Source of the DNA: REEB85 sp018971455
Lineage (GTDB): Bacteria > Pseudomonadota > Alphaproteobacteria > Acetobacterales > Acetobacteraceae
Reading direction: 5' to 3'
DNA: 16,775 nt
NCBI GenBank assembly: GCA_028871195.1
Contig: JAGWNT010000085.1
Location: 1 to 16,775, forward strand
In this document: piece by piece, positions 14,414 to 16,775 of the stretch
Numbering within the stretch: the first letter of the stretch is position 1
Layout: the number at the start of each line of letters is the position of its first letter
Program-made: the position numbers and the translations under genes
The notes under the pieces: generated by a model
Databases searched by the model: none
Told to the model about the DNA's origin: nothing
What the model saw: the letters and a program-made list of their open reading frames with translations, nothing else

Positions 14414-14893
14414 TCAGGCAGCCCGGCGAGCACTGGAAGCCGCCGCCCGCGCCGCCGGGCCCGCAACCGGCCGCCCGGCCCCGCCCGATGCCGCGCCCGG
14501 TGCCGCGCCCGGTGCCGCGGTCGGCGGCTCGGCCATCGGCCAATCGGCCTGCAACGCCTGCACCAACCCCTCGGCCACGGTGAACAGGTTCGCGACCAGT
14601 TCGTCATTGATCTGCCGGGCGCCGGCGGTCAGCCGCTCCAGTCGCGCCCTGGTGGCGTGCAGCCATTGCTGGGCGGCGTCCTGGGGGTTGGCGGGATGCA
14701 TCAGCCCTTCCCAGTCCTGCGGGCTGAGGGCCGCCATGCTGCGCGCCAGCTCGACCTGCGCCACGCTGGCCGCCATCACGCCATGGGCGAGCCGCGTCCA
14801 GGCCGTGGACAGGCTGGCCAGGTGGTGCTGCGCGCTCGCCAACGTCGCTTCAGGGCCGAATGCGGGCACCGCGACGCTTTGCTTGTCGGACAT
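14414..14893 (-). CDS. phaP: Phasin family protein (PHB granule-associated)
   Basis: This 159-residue helical protein is of typical phasin size. The core (about 15-125) is amphipathic, with heptad-like patterns such as LASLSTAWTRLAHGVMAASV, and WLHATRARLERLTAGARQIN followed by ANLFTVAEGLVQAL. These resemble the phasin_2 family. The tail (about 125-159) is Ala/Pro/Gly-rich, encoded by near-repeats of a GGTGCCGCGCCC unit. Phasins coat PHA granules and control their number and size. ATG 14893 has an excellent GGAGGAGG ribosome site, fitting abundant production. It lies between phaC and phaB and has its own FNR/FixK box upstream, suggesting extra induction under low oxygen. Confidence 0.85.
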   Translation of the reverse strand: MSDKQSVAVPAFGPEATLASAQHHLASLSTAWTRLAHGVMAASVAQVELARSMAALSPQDWEGLMHPANPQDAAQQWLHATRARLERLTAGARQINDELVANLFTVAEGLVQALQADWPMAEPPTAAPGAAPGAASGGAGRPVAGPAARAAASSARRAA

Positions 14894-14919
14894 GCCAGGC
14901 CTCCTCCGGGTGGCCCGCC

Positions 14920-14971
14920 GATCAAGCCCCGATCGCGCGCGCGCGACACTGATCCAGATCAAGCCCCGATC
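14920..14971. repeat. 15-bp exact direct repeat flanking an alternating CG run, phasin promoter region
   Basis: GATCAAGCCCCGATC occurs at 14920-14934 and again at 14957-14971, 37 bases apart start to start. Between them is an alternating CGCGCGCGCGCG run (14934-14945). The right copy overlaps the FNR/FixK box and the phaC stop codon; the left copy supplies another isolated TTGATC half-site on the minus strand. Confidence 0.8.
14949..14962 (-). promoter_or_regulatory. FNR/FixK box upstream of the phasin gene
   Basis: On the minus strand TTGATCTGGATCAG matches TTGAT-N4-ATCAA at nine of ten defined bases. It lies 56 bases before the phasin ATG and just after the phaC stop. Placed at -41.5 it predicts a start near 14914, which leaves about 21 bases of leader including the strong ribosome site. 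Confidence 0.7.
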
Positions 14972-16775
14972 ATTTCTGCAGCACGTAGCGGCCAGGCGCG
15001 TCCTCGCGCGCCGGGTAGCCGGCCGGCTCGCTGCCGAGCGGCGGCAGCCGGCCCGCCTGTTCGGAGCGCTCGGCCAGCCAGTCCGCCCATGCCGGCCACC
15101 ACGAGCCCTCCTGCTCCTGCGCCGCCACCAGCCAGGCATCCGGCGCGATGTAGCGCCCCTCCAGCTTGCGGGTGAGGTGGCGGAAACGGCGATGGGCGTG
15201 GCCGGGCTCGGAGACGATGCCGGCATTGTGCCCGCCGGACGTCAGCACGAAGGTCACCTCGGCATCGGTCAGCAGATGGATCTTGTGCGCCGACCGCCAC
15301 GGCGCGACGTGATCGCTCTCCGTCCCCACCGCGAAGATCGGCACGTGGATGTCGCTGATCGCCACCGGCGCGCCGCGGACGCGATAACGTCCCTCGGCGA
15401 GATCATTGTCGAGGAACAACCGGCGCAGATACTCCGCATGCATGCGCGCCGGCATGCGCGTGGCATCGGCGTTCCAGGCCATCAGGTCGCTCTGCATCGC
15501 CCGCTCGCCCAGCAGGTAATCCTGAATCATGTAGGACCAGACGAGATCGTTGGAGCGCAGGATCTGGAATGCGCCGGCCATCTGGCGGGCATCGAGATAG
15601 CCGCGATCCCACATCATGTCCTCCAGCATGGCGATCTGGCTGTCGTTGATGAACAGCGTCAGCTCGCCCGCTTCGGTGAAATCCTGCTGGGCGGCGAACA
15701 GCGACATCGTGGCCAGCCGGTCGTCGCCATCGCGCACCATGGCCGCCGCGGCAATCGAGAGCAGCGTGCCGCCAAGGCAATATCCGGTGGCGTGCAGCCG
15801 CCGGCTGCCGGTGATGGCGCAGGCCGCCGTCACCGCGGCCATGACGCCGGATTCGACGTAATCGTCCATGCCGAGATCGCGTTCGCCCGGGCCGGGATTG
15901 CGCCACGAGATCATGAACACGGTGAAGCCGCGCTCGACCATGTAGCGCACCAGGGAGTTCGCCGGCGACAGATCGAGAATGTAGTATTTCATGATCCAGG
16001 CGGGCACGATCAGCACCGGTTCCGGAACCGCCTGCGGCGTGGCGGGCGCGTACTGGATCAGTTCGATGAGATGGTTGCGGAACACCACCTTCCCCGGCGT
16101 CACCGCCACGCTGTGCCCGACCGCCGGATTGCCCGGCCCGGCATTGCCGATGGAGGCCGCGCGGGCAAGATCCTCGGCCAGGTGCCCGGCGCCGCGAACC
16201 AGATTGGCGCCGTGCTCGGCAAGCGTGCGTTGCAGCACCACCGGATTGGTGGCCAGGAAATTGGACGGCGCCACGATGTCGAGCATCTGGCGCGAGACGA
16301 ACGACACCACCCGCTCATGGGCGGCCGAGACGCCGCGCACGTCGGTGGTGGCGTTGCTCAGCCATTGCTGCCACAGCAGGAAGCCCTGGTGGTAGGCGTT
16401 GAACGGCCAGACCTGCCATGCCGGATCGATGAAGCGCCGGTCGCCTGGCAGCGGCTCGATGCAGCAGCCCGCCTCGTTCGGCCGCAGCGCCCAGCGCCAC
16501 ACATGCTCGCCGAAGCGCAGCGCCTTGCGCGACGCCTTCCACGCCAGCCAGAGCTGCTTGCCCGGCGAACCCGCCAGATGCGCCGCCCAGTCCAGACAGG
16601 CCCCCGCCAGCCCGACCGGCGACAGCCCGGAGGTCGTCCGGGCCATGGCGGCATGCAGGCTGCGATCCATCAGATCGGCGGCGTCCTGCATCTCATCGGC
16701 GATATCGGGTGCGAGGTGCGGCGGGATGGCGAGCGGCACCGGCACGGCCGGCGGCGGAGGGACGGCGAGCGCGCC
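14970..16775 (-). CDS. phaC: Class I poly(3-hydroxyalkanoate) synthase; N-terminus may extend beyond the window
   Basis: This enzyme polymerises (R)-3-hydroxyacyl-CoA into PHA on the granule surface. From a GTG at 16745 it would have 591 residues, normal for class I PhaC. With that numbering the lipase-box-like GYCLGG holds Cys323, Asp478 lies in TESDHVAPW, and His506 in SGGHNAG, giving the complete Cys-Asp-His triad. LIVPAWIMKYYILDLSP and FMISWRNPG are PhaC signatures, and the N-terminal domain (WPFNAYHQGFLLWQQWL) is present. The reading frame stays open from 16745 to the window edge with no ribosome site before the GTG, so the real start may lie outside. The phasin and phaB genes follow on the same strand, giving a phaC-phaP-phaB group. 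Confidence 0.94.
   Translation of the reverse strand, partial: GALAVPPPPAVPVPLAIPPHLAPDIADEMQDAADLMDRSLHAAMARTTSGLSPVGLAGACLDWAAHLAGSPGKQLWLAWKASRKALRFGEHVWRWALRPNEAGCCIEPLPGDRRFIDPAWQVWPFNAYHQGFLLWQQWLSNATTDVRGVSAAHERVVSFVSRQMLDIVAPSNFLATNPVVLQRTLAEHGANLVRGAGHLAEDLARAASIGNAGPGNPAVGHSVAVTPGKVVFRNHLIELIQYAPATPQAVPEPVLIVPAWIMKYYILDLSPANSLVRYMVERGFTVFMISWRNPGPGERDLGMDDYVESGVMAAVTAACAITGSRRLHATGYCLGGTLLSIAAAAMVRDGDDRLATMSLFAAQQDFTEAGELTLFINDSQIAMLEDMMWDRGYLDARQMAGAFQILRSNDLVWSYMIQDYLLGERAMQSDLMAWNADATRMPARMHAEYLRRLFLDNDLAEGRYRVRGAPVAISDIHVPIFAVGTESDHVAPWRSAHKIHLLTDAEVTFVLTSGGHNAGIVSEPGHAHRRFRHLTRKLEGRYIAPDAWLVAAQEQEGSWWPAWADWLAERSEQAGRLPPLGSEPAGYPAREDAPGRYVLQK

Noticed and set aside
13793..15175. 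460-codon plus-strand open frame opposite phaB, phaP and the end of phaC
   Set aside because: Antisense shadow in high-GC DNA; it crosses three well-supported genes and the phasin promoter region.
1..16775. CRISPR array, insertion sequence or toxin-antitoxin pair
   Set aside because: No regularly spaced repeats, no transposase and no small paired toxin genes were seen. The only mobile-element signal is the recombinase at the left edge.

Overview
The window is very GC-rich (my impression is around 70% or more; not computed), densely packed bacterial DNA with typical alphaproteobacterial content: a FixLJ/FixK oxygen-signalling cassette, a class I PHB synthase with a phasin and acetoacetyl-CoA reductase, and a pgsA-mobB-moaD-moaE run. 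I infer a member of the Rhodospirillales/Acetobacteraceae type. The genus cannot be fixed from this sequence. No gene-free stretch exceeds about 140 bases.

Left edge (1-1019): the 3' end of a large serine recombinase gene, which opens before the window. Its last 13 codons and stop lie inside an intact tRNA-Arg(CCT) gene on the other strand, so this is the border of an integrated element whose attachment site is the tRNA 3' end. The element lies to the left; everything to the right looks like ordinary chromosome.

Left-centre (1126-7257), all on the plus strand: an M19 dipeptidase and an aldo/keto reductase; pgsA (phosphatidylglycerophosphate synthase); mobB, moaD and moaE (molybdenum cofactor) with a repeat-containing lipoprotein gene between mobB and moaD; and a TPR protein fused to a GT9-like glycosyltransferase domain.

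Right half (7320-16775): a coherent low-oxygen carbon and energy module. On the plus strand, a MaoC-hydratase/phosphotransacetylase fusion overlaps acetate kinase. On the minus strand come fixJ, a heme-PAS fixL, and a stand-alone receiver protein. A FixK-type Crp/Fnr gene is divergent from fixJ. Convergent to fixK, a minus-strand group holds phaC, a phasin gene and phaB. FNR/FixK boxes (TTGAY-N4-RTCAR) stand before pta-ackA, before the stand-alone receiver and before the phasin gene. A FixJ-box-like sequence lies between fixJ and fixK. The simplest reading is: low O2 is sensed by FixL, passes to FixJ and then FixK, which turns on acyl-phosphate/ATP formation by Pta-AckA, granule coating by phasin and PhaB, and a receiver protein that could feed back on FixL. 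The parts are known families. Their compact linkage into one O2-to-PHB/acetate switch is the most interesting feature of the window.
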